NCBI GenBank assembly: GCA_022828595.1
Contig: JAKGHH010000001.1
Location: 75,512,401 to 75,576,400 of the forward strand
Length of the DNA: 64,000 nucleotides
Reading direction: 5' to 3'
From: Nelumbo lutea
Taxonomy: Eukaryota > Streptophyta > Magnoliopsida > Proteales > Nelumbonaceae
Shown: one piece after another, positions 10,686-21,621 of the stretch
Layout: each line of letters begins with the position of its first letter
Position numbering within the stretch: position 1 is the stretch's first letter
Notes under the pieces: generated by a model
The model's input: only the letters and a program-made list of their open reading frames with translations
The model's database searches: none
What the model was told of the DNA's origin: nothing
Program-made: the position numbers and the translations under genes

Positions 10686-12020
10686 CAAGGATTAAAGTAT
10701 CAGTATCGGGTATTGTATCAAATAACTTGGATGCAGATACATTTAGAAAATGCATGGATACAGATAAAAAAAAATATGCAAACGCTTGGGTACACTAAGA
10801 AAATGCATACAAATTCTATAAATATATTAATAGCGTTAAGTTTAATTTCAAAACAACTATAAATAATATATAAATATATAGGAATTGTATATTTAAAATA
10901 TATAGATGAAGAAATATACTATAATTAATATAGTATGACACATAGATATTATACAACTTTATTAATAATTAATCAATCAAGATTCAAGGCACATATTATA
11001 TAGATTTTTACAAATTAAGACATCAAAAAAGCCTATATTATTTTATTATCTATTAAAGTGTAAGGCATAAAGCATATGCAACTACTATATTTGAATTATT
11101 ATATCAAATTTTCTATTTTTCTATTTTTATTTTTTAACATTAAGAAAATCGACTAAAAAATTATTTCTCAAATGTTTGATAAACGATGTTTATATTTTTG
11201 TAAACAATAAATATATTATTATAAAATGTAAACTAAAATATCAATTAATAATTTATAAAAAATATATAATCTTAACTAATATATGAAATCTATTAAAATT
11301 TTAAAGATGCATATCATATGAAAGTTCATAAATTTTAATTACTAAAATATTTATTTCATTATTAATATTTTATTTTATAAAATTTTCAAATTAAAAAAAA
11401 ACTTATTTTTTATATAAAATGTAGATTAATGGATTTGATAGATTCAATTTATACTATATTTTTCAATACTTTGTAAACAATATTTTTATTTTTGTAAATA
11501 ATAAATACATTGTTATTTAATGCAAATTAAAATATTAATTAATAATTTATAAAAAAATTAAGATATATATCATGTGAAAATTTATAAAATTAAATTATTA
11601 AAATAATTATTATATTATTACTCTTAAAAAATAATTATTCTATTAGTAATATTTTATTTGTATACATTTTTTAAAATAAAATTCATTCTTGATATATATG
11701 TGGATTTTATAAATTATTTATTTACAAAATACTAATTTTGAATATTGTTCTTTTCAATTTATTGTTGGAGTTGTTGAAAATAAATGTATGTTGCTTTTTT
11801 GTTTGTGTGTAAACATTAATTTTAATAAAAGTTAGTTTATTACACTTGTTGACATGAAATAAGAAACAACTTTATGGTTAAAGGTACTTGTGCACTCAGA
11901 CATACGATACATGCCGATATGCATGACTAGTAGAATACATTTACAGTTATAGCATATCTTGTATCAATACAATCCGATACTGATATGATATGCCCCTTAT
12001 CGGGCGTATTTTAATCCTTG
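10686..12020. mobile_element. AT-rich inverted-repeat element, 1.3 kb
   Basis: The left end begins CAAGGATTAAAGTATCAG. The right end, reverse-complemented, begins CAAGGATTAAAATACGCC, and both sides hold a nearby cagtatcgg motif. The interior is AT-rich and non-coding. I did not find a convincing target duplication, so superfamily and exact ends are unclear. Confidence 0.45.
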
Positions 12021-12203
12021 ATCACCTGAAATCTTTGGAGACAGACCACGGTTACCATGTCTATTGACAAAACAACTAGGTTCACTTAGACGAATACCAG
12101 TTTATTATAACTTAAAATTTGTGTCAACTAATTTACTATTATTTGGTAGGATATCCTTATAGGGAGATAGATATCTGTTGAGTTATCTCCGATGAACCTT
12201 TTA

Positions 12204-12306
12204 GGCTATGTTTTATAGGTAGGGAAACCTATCCAAAAGTTTTGTAAAGGTTTTCTTACCTTTCCTTTCCTTTCCCTACTCTTTCCTTCAATCCTAATAC
12301 ACAGCC
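12204..12306. mobile_element. Tourist-like MITE, 103 bp, TTA duplication
   Basis: The ends are GGCTATGTTT and the complement of GGCTGTGTAT, flanked by TTA on both sides (12201-12203 and 12307-12309). A 3-bp TTA duplication and GG(C/G)-type ends are typical of PIF/Harbinger (Tourist) MITEs. The element is short and the inverted repeats have two mismatches in ten bases, so confidence is moderate. Confidence 0.5.
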
Positions 12307-12309
12307 TTA

Positions 12310-13054
12310 GTGACCTCTATTTTCATTTATTTCTTCATTTCTTCTCAATTAATTGATAGCGTCGCTGTGCCAAATGAGGCAATGATATTACATCGCCTTT
12401 CTGGGACTTCTATCACTCTTTTGAGTTCCCCCCACAGTAATGGTCAATTGATGAACCTGTGTAGTTGTAGTAACGGATGTAATGTACCAAACGAAAGATG
12501 AGAGAATTCCAGACAGACTTCGAGACACTCAACCCTTGTCTTCAAACTCAATCAGTCAATTGGTTGGGACTTGGGACCCGACTGTTTATGAATGGCAAAA
12601 TTCATAATTGTTTCGTAGAAATCTGTCCTTGTCTCATTCCGCAAAATGCAACTGTTGATTGTTCAAATTGACAAGAAAGAAAGAGGTTGATTATCTGCAA
12701 TTGCAGTGACAAAGAGGTGGGTTATTCGGCTGTTCTGTTGAAAGAAAGAGGCAAAAGAGATGACAAAGAGGTGGGTTATTCGGCTGTTCTGTTGAAAGAA
12801 AGAGGCAAAAGAGAGATGTAATCTCATGAAAACACCCTTTTGTTTTCTTTTTTTTTTGTTGATAATCATACAAGTAATCAGGCTACTACACAAGATGGAG
12901 AATCAAAAAATTAAAAAAAAAAATGTATACAGCAATTCTCAATCTTTCTGCAGTTTTGCAGTGTCCATTCCAGAGTACATTACCTCTAAATTGAATTGGA
13001 CTGCTAATAAAAGGTTGAACCTTCTAAAAAAATAGCCTGAAGATGCTTGCCTGT
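12310..13054. other. downstream flank (3' side) of the minus-strand gene
   Basis: This lies just beyond the stop codon at 13055 of the minus-strand gene and probably includes its 3' UTR. No domain is recognisable in the short open frames. It contains the perfect 54-bp tandem duplication. Confidence 0.4.
12707..12814. repeat. perfect 54-bp tandem duplication
   Basis: Two identical 54-bp units (12707-12760 and 12761-12814), each starting tgacaaagaggtgggttatt, lie head to tail. The lack of differences points to a recent duplication. It sits about 240 bp beyond the stop codon of the minus-strand gene. Confidence 0.9.
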
Positions 13055-14401
13055 TCACCAGAGCTTCAGTTGATTTAAATTTAACAGTAGACACCACATT
13101 AGGGTAAGTATAATTGCTGGAAACCGACCTCCTACTAGTCCAAAAAGAACAATTGCAAAAAGAACCAGATACCCTAAGCATCTCTGTCCCTGTGATTTTC
13201 TTCCACTATTTTCTCCCACAACAATCGAATCTAACTTAACGTTGGAAACATCTTCACAACAACGTACTTCAACATTTTCAGCTTCTTCTTTCTCTATCTC
13301 TTCTTCATATTCCTTTTCTTCTTGTTTATCTTCTCTTTTCTGTTCTTGTTCATCCATGCCTGACAGTTTCTCATATCCCATTGGATTGCATACTAAATCA
13401 ATTGAATCCATTTCCTTCTTGTCATTTTTTTTGCTCTTCGAGCTACGAAACTTCTTTGTAAGAAATTTCTTTAACTTCTTCGCTTTAATTTTAGCGCCAT
13501 TGGTCCTCTGATTTCTGAGGTCTCTAACTTCTATATTATCCTCATCTTTCCACGGAATCCTCCCCATCCGAACGGAGTCTGAAACTCCCATTTTTCTCAC
13601 ACCACCTAGCAAATGAAATCCAGGCTCTACATTTCGAATCTCATCGATCCGATCTAAACTACTCTCTATCAATCCAAATTCCTCACTCTCTGCACCATCA
13701 TCTTCTTCTTCCTGGAATACAATTCCTATATCTTCTTGTTCAGGTCCAAGCGATATACCGCCAAGGGACTCAAGTCTTTGATGGGCATCTGAAGACGGCT
13801 TAAAGAAAATAAACAAATATTCTGATGCAGATTCGAAAAACAGAAGAGCAAACACTGACACCATTACCCCAAGTACAAGGTCATTCGTTCCCAAAGCCAA
13901 AACAAGCATGAGAAAAAGATTTACAATTGCCACGAAAGCTTTTTCATTCCGAACCGGACTCTCAACCACATCTTCATTCTTGTTTCTCACTGAAACATCT
14001 TCGACCTTGTTAACAACGAGAACAGGGGAACTTCGCTTGCTAATTGATGGCCTGGTGTCATTGGTTGTTTCAGGATCTAAAAGCAGGGGCTTTGAAGAAG
14101 GCTGACTAGGGTTCCTGGTTTCCACGGATGGGACCACCACTTGGCTTGAGGGAAAACAATAATTGGAATTGGAATAATTTAAAGAAGCCTGATCATTAAG
14201 GGATAAGGAACGATCAGAAATGTCCGAATGCTTCTTCTTCGAATGTTTCTTAAATCGATCTCGGTTCTTGACGACCACATCTGCGATAGAAGTAGGGAAA
14301 CCGGTCTCAACGACGAGTGACTCCTCATGCTTCATTGATCGGACATTGGCCAGGAAACGAGAAATCCGGCCGACCTTCGCCTTCTTCCATGGGAGTGGCA
14401 T
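13055..14401 (-). CDS. plant-specific protein with three hydrophobic segments, 448 aa
   Basis: An intronless open frame encodes 448 residues. The first ATG gives MPLPWKKAKV; the codon upstream in frame is GTG, which plants do not normally use. The N-terminal 60 residues are basic and contain SLVVETGFPTS and KNRDRFKK. These resemble a plant-only family sometimes labelled ethylene-responsive nuclear protein or transmembrane protein; that match is from memory and the function is not known to me. Hydrophobic stretches lie at about residues 155-171 and 174-200, with another near the C-terminus (about 410-445). Between them come an acidic region, a lysine-rich stretch (KAKKLKKFLTKKFRSSKSKK) and a Glu-rich segment. 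The C-terminus looks complete. It is a single gene with no operon-like context; its promoter should lie right of 14401. Confidence 0.8.
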   Translation of the reverse strand: MPLPWKKAKVGRISRFLANVRSMKHEESLVVETGFPTSIADVVVKNRDRFKKHSKKKHSDISDRSLSLNDQASLNYSNSNYCFPSSQVVVPSVETRNPSQPSSKPLLLDPETTNDTRPSISKRSSPVLVVNKVEDVSVRNKNEDVVESPVRNEKAFVAIVNLFLMLVLALGTNDLVLGVMVSVFALLFFESASEYLFIFFKPSSDAHQRLESLGGISLGPEQEDIGIVFQEEEDDGAESEEFGLIESSLDRIDEIRNVEPGFHLLGGVRKMGVSDSVRMGRIPWKDEDNIEVRDLRNQRTNGAKIKAKKLKKFLTKKFRSSKSKKNDKKEMDSIDLVCNPMGYEKLSGMDEQEQKREDKQEEKEYEEEIEKEEAENVEVRCCEDVSNVKLDSIVVGENSGRKSQGQRCLGYLVLFAIVLFGLVGGRFPAIILTLMWCLLLNLNQLKLW

Positions 14402-15188
14402 GATCGTCACTACCGCGACGAAGATCGGACCAGAGAGACCATCAGAAGAGGAGGAGGAGGAAGGTAGAAAGAATTCAAATCGACAAGATCATGCTCTCCT
14501 AAGATATTAGGAGAGACAGAGAGAGAAAAAGGAGTTTGTAAAACCTTAAAACAGAAACCAGAGGACCAGAGGCGACAGGGGTGGGAGAAGGAGCGGGAAT
14601 CATAAATCACGGCCATTTTTAAACTTAGAGAAGCCGCAACTTGCGACTCGAGAGCCGTATTCGACTGGAAGCCATTAATCCAAGGCGCTATTCTTATTCT
14701 GACAGAAGCGAAAGTTATGCTTCCGTTACGTTGGTTAGGATTCAATTAATGAAAATACCCTTCTACACTTTTTTCTACTTTTTGCCAAAGTTGTCCCTTT
14801 TCTACCTCTTTCTAGTAGGAGGAAGTTTCTTGATTTGTTACAACTTACATAAATAGATTATTAACTTTTTTATTTTTTTTTCTTTTTTCATTTTTTATTC
14901 TGGAAATTGATATAATACCCAAATGGTACTCATGCACATCAAATGGGCTCCATCCACCACCCAAGAAAACAAAGAAAATCTTTAGCTTTTTTGAAAATTT
15001 CCTTTCTTGTTTCTTCTTTAAAAGTGAATAAATGTCACAGTCATCCACATCGCTTCGAGTGATGTTTCTTTTTCCAACTCCCTATCTCATGATGATTGTT
15101 AAAATAATGATTATTTATTAATAAAGTTAATTTAATTAATAATAAATAAAACAGTAATACTTATTATTAAAATAATAGTAATCGTTGT
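14402..15188. other. 5' flank and probable promoter of the minus-strand gene, then AT-rich DNA
   Basis: The first 240 bp (14402-14640) is GA-rich on the plus strand, as plant 5' UTRs often are on the coding strand as CT-rich leaders. I cannot place the transcription start. From about 14740 the sequence becomes AT-rich and holds no gene, ending at the LTR element at 15189. Confidence 0.4.
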
Positions 15189-15938
15189 TGATGAGGGATT
15201 TGGCCCTCCAATCACATCATGACACAAGCATCTTGGAAAAGCTAGTTGACACATAGACACCACTTAAGCAATGACTTGGAGTCCCAAATCGTGGTTTCTC
15301 TTCGCCTAGACCTAGTGACTTGCCTTCACCACCAACCCGGCGACCTCGACCACAACTCAAGTCAGCTAGAGGCACCTCGTTCAGAGCCGACCTGCAGCAC
15401 CTCATCATTGGCCGAAGTGACCTCGACGCAAGAAGCGACCTCCCTCGAGGGCATGCCGGCTTGACTAAGGTCCAGGTGGCAACCTGCGAGACGTGCTCGC
15501 CGAAAATTCGGCATGCATATCCCGACACTCCCGCGATTCTTAGAAGTTGGCCCACGTACCGAACATTCTAGAGGGTGGTTAACGTGCATGATGTTTACCT
15601 CCAAGGATTTCGGACCGGTTAGGCACGATCTCCCAGAAATCTCAGATGCAGTGCGTGATGCCTACACTGAACAATGCCTATATAAAGGCACCAACCCCAA
15701 AGACCTAGAGAGGGGAAAAAAAGAGAGGTACGCGTGATTACTCTACTCTCTAGCACTTAAGCTCTCAAGCATTCAGCTCGCATTTACAGCATACTTACTG
15801 ACTTAAGCATTGGAGCAACCTCGCCCGGTTAGCTACCCCGGGTTCTCTGATAGATTGTTTTGCAGACCGATCCAGCTCACCATCTACCTGGAGTCCAGAT
15901 CGCCCTCCAACTAGGAGTAGTCAAATCGCACACCATCA
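15189..15938 (+). repeat. 5' LTR of the outer element, 750 bp
   Basis: TG...CA ends, with a TATA box TATATAAAG at 15679-15687. The opening about 60 bp are shared with the LTRs of the inner element, showing that the two families are related. Confidence 0.8.
15679..15687 (+). promoter_or_regulatory. TATA box of the outer 5' LTR
   Basis: TATATAAAG in the context gcctatataaaggcaccaac. The same context occurs at 17648, 20313 and 22117, and in the solo LTR at 7136 on the other strand. Confidence 0.6.
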
Positions 15939-15940
15939 AT

Positions 15941-15953
15941 TGGCGTATGTGGG
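15941..15953 (+). other. primer-binding site of the outer element
   Basis: TGGCGTATGTGGG starts two bases after the LTR. It is a diverged form of TGGCGCCGTCTGTGGG found in the inner element and in many plant Ty3/gypsy elements. Confidence 0.55.
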
Positions 15954-17087
15954 AAATGCTACAAGAAGCCAAGTTCTCACCTTCCAAAAGGCTAAGTCTT
16001 CTTCTTCCAAAAAGCTAAGATCTCACCTTTTAGAAACTAAAGTTCTCACTTTCTAATTATCATTTTTTATGAACTCAAAGGCACTTTTGACCAGCATCAA
16101 TACGCAAAATGAATACCGATTACTGGGGGGCAAAAACATCTACGATGAACCTGGAGAACTCCCCTTTGACAAGCAAACAAGTTCAAGCCAAACTCAGCAT
16201 CCCCAGTGCCCTAGATAAATAACTGCTACTATATGTGAACGCCCCTCTCCCTGCGATAGAGTCATCAGTGGTTCCCGTCGGTATTGAAACGTAGCAGTTC
16301 TATGACATGAATCATGAATTTCCAGATCCGAGCATGGGAGAAGCCCGATATAGACAACAACAGAACATCCTCAACAGCAGTCAGCCAGGACGAGGCCTCA
16401 CCAGCTTTGTTTCGCGAGGTCGCCTCTAGAAGATGAGCTCTTCATGGCTTCCGCAGGAGTTGGCAGTCAATGGACTGCATGGAAGCCCTTGCAGGTCGAG
16501 CCTTCCAAGGCTCCCATGCAAACTGGTGACCTAAAGTCAGTAGTGTTGCCCCCGTAGGTCGAGATCCCAATGGCTTCTTGTAGGAGTGGATGACCGGCGT
16601 CACTAACGAGGCTAATGCAGTGCAATCGTGGCCCTGAACTACTGACTCACATCGACAACAACATTATGCCCTCACAAGGGGGGCAGAACATGTACATTGT
16701 GGTCTCGCAAGCACTCACCCAAGAAGATAATCCCACGGGATGATGTAGAAGCAGTCGTATGAGAAGTTACTACAAAATGACCACCTGCTTAGGTGGAAAG
16801 GTCAGGTCGCACGTCGGCTAAATAAGGATAAGGAGAGTGGACCGCGAGTCACTCCCAGAGCCCAAGGGCTAAGGTGTCGAGCTGATAAAAGACCTCGGCA
16901 CCACATCAGACCCAATCGCCTCTTTGACATGGGCAAATAAAAAAGTAGCTTGTGCGCAGGTAGGGTCGGCACATACCCTACAATGTTTGTTCACTTTGGC
17001 GTACATTGAGATTAGGTTATTCCTATTAGAGCCTAGCTCATTAGCCCGACACTTCGTTAGTAATCCACACCTATCCATGTCAGCTCG
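15954..17087. other. left internal segment of the outer element, non-coding
   Basis: About 1.1 kb between the primer site and the inner insertion. Repeated agctaag(t)tctcac motifs follow the primer site, as they also do in the inner element. No retroelement protein domain was found in any frame. A segment at about 16905-16955 (caatcgcctctttgacatgg) has relatives at 18791-19110 and 20972. Confidence 0.5.
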
Positions 17088-17214
17088 GGCATTGATGAGG
17101 GCGGATTTAGCCCTCCAATGATATTGTGACACATGGCACCTCAAAACAACTAGGTGACACCCGAAACCACTTTGGCAACAACTTGCCTTAGCCAAGTTGA
17201 TGGTGTCCCACCAG

Positions 17215-17450
17215 GCAGCCTGGTGGCCTGGCACTGGCATGACCTGGCCCTGGCGCGAGCTAGTAGCCTGGCACAGGCACGAGCTGGCAGCCAGGCATAA
17301 GCGCGACCTGGCCCTGGCGCGAGCTGGTAGCCTGGCACAGGCACGAGCTGGCAGCTTGGCACAGGCACGAGCTGATAGCCCTGGCACAAGTGCGACCTGG
17401 CAGCTTGGCCCAGGCGCAACCTGGCGGCCTGGCACAGGCGCCAACCTGGT
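17215..17450. repeat. GC-rich minisatellite inside the inner 5' LTR
   Basis: About ten units of about 20-24 bp built on gagctggcagcctggcacag. The same array recurs in the truncated LTR (19380-19620) and the 3' LTR (19895-20115), with different unit order. A related short patch lies at 18655-18760. Confidence 0.75.
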
Positions 17451-17647
17451 GACCTGCGAGACGTGCTCACCGACAAATTCGACATGCATATCCTAACACT
17501 CCCATGATCCTTAGAAGTTGGCCCACGTGCCAAACAATCCAGAGGGTGGTCAACACGCATGGCAGTTACCTCCAGGAATCTCAACCCACTTAGACGACCT
17601 CGCGAAAATCTCAGATACAGTGCGTGAAGCCCATGCCAAACAATGCC

Positions 17648-17656
17648 TATATAAAG
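17648..17656 (+). promoter_or_regulatory. TATA box of the inner 5' LTR
   Basis: TATATAAAG followed by GCACCAACCCC, as in the outer LTR. Confidence 0.55.
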
Positions 17657-17909
17657 GCACCAACCCCAATGACATGGGGGAAAATAAGCATATTCTATCT
17701 CTCATACTTTATGATTTTTAGCTCGCAGTCTACTATGAGAGTACAAACTTAAGCATCAGAGTGACCTCATTTGGTTAGCCACCCCGGATCCTCTAACATT
17801 TGGTTCCTTACAGGACTCTTAGGAGCAAGGAAGCTCGTCACCTAACCTGCCCAGATCGACACTTGGTCAGTTTGGCACCTACCCGGCATTTGGTTAGCTC
17901 GGGACCACC

Positions 17910-18165
17910 AAGTAGCTCATCAAGGTAGTTTGCCACCAGGCAATTCACCACCAGGTAGCTTACCACCAAGTAGCTCATCAAGGTAGCTCACCACAAGGCA
18001 GTTCACCACCAGGTATCTCACCACCAAGTAGCTCATCAAGGTAGCTCACCACAACGCAGTTCGCCACCAGGTAGCTCACCACCAAGCAGCTCATCAAGCT
18101 AGTTCACCACTAGGCAGTTCGCCACTATGTAGCTCGCCACCAAACAGCTCGCCACTAGGGAGCTA
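17910..18165. repeat. tandem array, about 57-60 bp units, in the inner 5' LTR
   Basis: Units contain gtagctcatcaaggtagctc, accacaaggcagttcgccac and caggtagctcacc segments. A longer version lies at the matching place in the 3' LTR (20555-20870). Unit number differs between the two LTRs. Confidence 0.7.
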
Positions 18166-18263
18166 TACTTCAACCTCTTAGTCACAGGCCACTTGGGAGC
18201 ATACGTCACTGATGAGGTACTTAGCCAAAAAATTGATACGTGACTAGGAACGGTTACATCATT

Positions 18264-18281
18264 TGGCGCCGTCTGTGGGAA
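18264..18281 (+). other. primer-binding site of the inner element
   Basis: TGGCGCCGTCTGTGGGAA starts two bases after the LTR end. This is the usual primer site of many plant Ty3/gypsy elements, and supports membership of that group although no protein is encoded. Confidence 0.75.
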
Positions 18282-18790
18282 TCGCTACAAAAAGCTAAGT
18301 TCTCCTCCTCTAAAAAGCTAAGTCCTCTTCTTCCAGAAAGCTAAGTCCTCATTTCTTAGAAACAAAAGCTCTCGCTTTATACTTTCCATTTTTATGAACT
18401 CAAAAACTATGTAGGGAGCTGACAGACTAAGCAGCTCTACCAACTTTACTTTCAATTCAGATAAAACCTCATCAGTCCTCTTCGTGAGGTCCCCTCTACA
18501 AAGATGAGCTCTTCATGGCTTCTGTGGGAGTTGGCGGCCAATAGATTACATGGGCGCCATTGCTGGTCGAGCCTTCCAAGGCTCCTGTGTGAGCTGGCGA
18601 CCCAAAGTTAGTAGTGCTGCCCCCGAAGGTCGAGCTCCTAGTAGCTTCTTGTAGGCCTGGCGTGGCCTGTGCGTGGCCTGGCGTCCTGGCAACTGGCACA
18701 TGTGCCGACCTGGCGCAACCTGGCACTGGCACCAACCCAGTGGCCTGGCCAGGCGCGAACTGACAAACTGATAAGAGGCTTCCTCATCAC

Positions 18791-19160
18791 AAGACCCAGT
18801 CGCCTCTTCGGCATGGGCAAAGTCAAGGAGAGTGGACTACGAGTCGCTCCCAGAGCCTAAGAGCTAAAATATCACATTAGACCCAGTCGCCTCTTCGGCA
18901 TAGGCAAAATCAAATACCAAGGAGAGTGGACTACGAGTCGCTCCTAGAGCCTAAGAGCTAAAATATCACATTAGACCCAGTTGCCTCTTCGGCATAGGCA
19001 AAATCAAATACCAAGGAGAGTGGACTACGAGTCGCTCCCAGAGCCTAAGGGCCAAAATACCAAACTAGCGAAGAACTCCTCACCATATAAGACCCAGTCA
19101 CCTCTTCGGCATGGGCAAAATCAAGGAGTGGACTGTGAGTCACTCCCAGAGCCTAAGGAA
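18791..19160. repeat. four-copy tandem repeat in the inner element's internal region
   Basis: Units begin agacccagtcgcctcttcgg at 18791, 18879, 18973 and 19090, so the spacing is 88, 94 and 117 bp. Each unit carries a gagtggactacgagtcgctc core. Related single copies in the outer element (about 16910 and 20970) suggest a shared ancestry of the two internal regions. Confidence 0.75.
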
Positions 19161-19173
19161 TTCAATCGACGCT

Positions 19174-20197
19174 TACGAACTCATCGAATTATTCATTCCG
19201 GGCCTAAAGGAGAAATATAGTCCCTTTGCCGAGTTACTTTCAACTCGGGAGTGGGGGGCAAATGATGAGGGTGGATTTGGCCCTCCAATGATATTGTGAC
19301 ACATGGCACCTCAGAACAACTAGGTGACACCCAAAACCACTTTGGCAACAACTTGCCTTAGCCAAGTTGATGGTGTCCCACCTGGCGGGCTGGCGGCTTA
19401 GCACATGCACGAGCTAGCAGCCTGGCACAGGCATGACCTGGCCCTGGCGTGAGCTGGCAGCCTGCCACAGGCACGACCTGCCAGCCTGGCACAGGCGCAA
19501 CTTGGCCTTGGCGCGACCTGGCATAGGCACGAGCTGGCAGCCTGGCACATGCACGAGCTGACAGCCCTGGCACAGGCGCAACCTGGCATCTTGGCACAGG
19601 CGCCGACCTGGCGACCTGCGAGACGTGCTCACCAACAAATTTGTCATGCATATCCTAACACTCCCACGATCCTTAGAAGTTGGCCTACGAGCTCATCGAA
19701 TTATTCATTCCGGGCCAAAAGGAGAAATCTACTCCCTTCGCCGAGTTACTTTTGGCTTGGGAGTGGGGGGCAAATGATGAGGGCACATTTGGCCCTCCAA
19801 TGGTATTGTGACACATGGCACCTCAGAACCACTAGGTGACACTCGAAACCACTTTGACAACAACTTGCCTTAGCCGAGTTGATGGTGTCCCACCTGGCGG
19901 GCTGGCGGCCTAGCACAGGCATGAGCTGGCAGCCTAGCATAGACGCAACCTGGCCCTAGCGCGAGCTGGTAGCCTGGCATAGGCGCGAGCTAGCAGCTTG
20001 GCATAGGCGCGATCTAGCAGCCTGGCACAAGCGCGACCTGGAAACCTAGCACAGACATGAGCTAGTAGCCTGGCATAGGCGCGACTTGGCGGCCTGGCAC
20101 AGGCGCCCACCTGACGACCTGTGAGACGTGCTCACCGATAAATTCGGCATGCATATCCTAACACTCCTACACTCCTTAGATGTTGGCCAACGTGCCG
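19174..20197. repeat. 512-bp tandem duplication spanning internal 3' end and LTR start
   Basis: The block starting tacgaactcatcgaattatt at 19174 is repeated from 19686. Each copy contains the purine tract gggagtggggggca and the first about 420 bp of an LTR. The first LTR copy (19263-19685) is therefore truncated and the second (from 19775) is complete. The copies have diverged moderately. Confidence 0.75.
19263..19685 (+). repeat. truncated LTR copy
   Basis: It begins TGATGAGGGTGG and aligns with the first 420 bp of the inner LTRs, including the minisatellite, then stops at the duplication join. It lacks the TATA box and the second array. Confidence 0.7.
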
Positions 20198-20961
20198 AAT
20201 GATCCGGAGGGTGGTCAATGTGCATGGCGGTTACCTCCATGAATCTCAACCCACTAAGACGACCTCATGGAAATCTTGGATACGGTGCGTGAAGCCCACG
20301 CCAAACAATGCATATATAAAGGCACCAACCCCAATGACATGGGGGGGGCAAGTAAGCATATTCTATCTCTCATACTTTATGACTTTTAGCTCACAGTCTA
20401 CTATTAGAGTACTAACTTAAGCATCTAAGTGACCTCGCCGAATTAACCACCCCGGTTCCTCTGACATTTGGTTCCTTGCAGGACTCTAAGGAGCAAGGAA
20501 GCTCATCACCTAACCTGCCCAGATCGGCACCTGGTCAGTTCGGCACCTGGTTAGCTCGGCACCACCAAGTAGCTCATCAAGGTAGTTCACCACTAGGTAG
20601 CTCACCACCAAGTAGCTCATCAAGGTAGCTCACCACAAGGCAATTCGCCACTTGGTAGCTCACCACCAAGTAGCTCATCAAGGTAGCTCACCACAAGGCA
20701 GTTCACCACCAGATAGCTAACCACCAAGCAGCTCATCAAGGTAGCTCACCACAAGGCAGTTCGCCACCAGGTAGCTCACCACCAAACAGCTCATCAAGGT
20801 AGTTTGCCACCAGGCAGTTCACCACTAGGCAGTTTGCCACTAGGTAGCTCGCCACTAGGGAGCTCCACTTCAGCCTCTGAGTCACAGGCCACTTGGGAGC
20901 GGACGTCACTGATGAGGTACTTAGCCAAAAAATTGATACATGACCAGGAACGGTTACATCA
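19775..20961 (+). repeat. 3' LTR of the inner element, 1187 bp
   Basis: It begins TGATGAGGGC and ends GGTTACATCA. It is preceded by the purine tract gggagtggggggcaaa and carries the minisatellite (about 19895-20115), a TATATAAAG box at 20313-20321 and the gtagctcatcaag array (20555-20870). Confidence 0.75.
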
Positions 20962-20966
20962 TGCAT

Positions 20967-21621
20967 ATACCTAGTCGCCTCTTCGATATGAGCAAAATAA
21001 AAAAGTAGTTCGCGTTTAGTCTCATTAGTGTGCATAGTTTGGCAACTCGGGGTAATCTACACTTAGAAAACTTCTACGCAATGGAGTGAAGGACAAAATA
21101 TAGCACATATTCAGTATATCCATTTGGCACCATGACAAACACAAACTTGGCTAATCTCTTCACAGTTGACCTCTACCTCGGTTTTAGGCTCTGCGTCAAA
21201 CTCACTGGCTACTCTTTTGAGAACCAGTTCGAGTGACACTGCATCGAAGTCTACCTAGGTGGAGCGACCTAATAAAGCAGTTACGCAATTAGAACCCCCC
21301 CCCCTTGAGGACAACATGGTAAGCTTCGCTCTCGAGGTAATGGTCGGATTGCAGAACCCCTTGACGGTTGCATCCCTAATAAGGTAGATGTCTTCGGGGT
21401 AACTATTTCACCTCTCCTCGAGAGGATGAGTTCGCTCTCATGCCTCAAGAATCAAGATAGCGAGGTCCTGCGTAAGGCAACAAACACTCAAACTATTCCA
21501 ATCTAAGAAGTAAATCAGACCAACGCTTGCAACTATGAACTGGTCGGATCAGTCATCTTGGGCCAAAAGGAGCAATCTCCTCCCTTCGCCGAACTACTCT
21601 CAGCTCGGGAGTGGGGGCAAT
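20967..21621. other. right internal segment of the outer element, non-coding
   Basis: About 650 bp with no retroelement domain. It ends in the purine tract at 21607-21619 next to the 3' LTR. A nine-base C run occurs at about 21297. Confidence 0.55.

Larger units (their letters stand above)
17093..18261 (+). repeat. 5' LTR of the inner element, 1169 bp
   Basis: The LTR contains a GC-rich minisatellite (17215-17450), a TATATAAAG box at 17648-17656 and a second tandem array (17910-18165). The reading frames across the minisatellite give Ala/Arg/Cys-rich strings that are not genes. Confidence 0.75.
17093..20961 (+). mobile_element. inner non-autonomous LTR retrotransposon, 3.9 kb
   Basis: LTRs at 17093-18261 and 19775-20961 begin TGATGAGGGC and end GGTTACATCA. 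They are flanked by GGCAT (17088-17092) and TGCAT (20962-20966), four of five bases matching. The canonical primer site TGGCGCCGTCTGTGGG follows the left LTR. The internal part is only about 1 kb plus a duplicated 512-bp block, and has no coding domains. It sits inside the outer element's internal region, so it inserted later. Confidence 0.75.

Noticed and set aside
14402..14410. Upstream in-frame start giving three extra residues on the minus-strand gene
   Set aside because: The codon is GTG, not ATG; the ATG at 14401 begins MPLPW and is the natural start.
18791..19160. CRISPR-like direct repeats
   Set aside because: The repeats are long, imperfect and contiguous, in a plant LTR element; there are no unique spacers of even length.
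17150..20250. Several open frames with Ala/Arg/Cys/Pro-rich repeats
   Set aside because: They lie across GC-rich minisatellites inside LTRs, occur in several frames on both strands, and show no domain.
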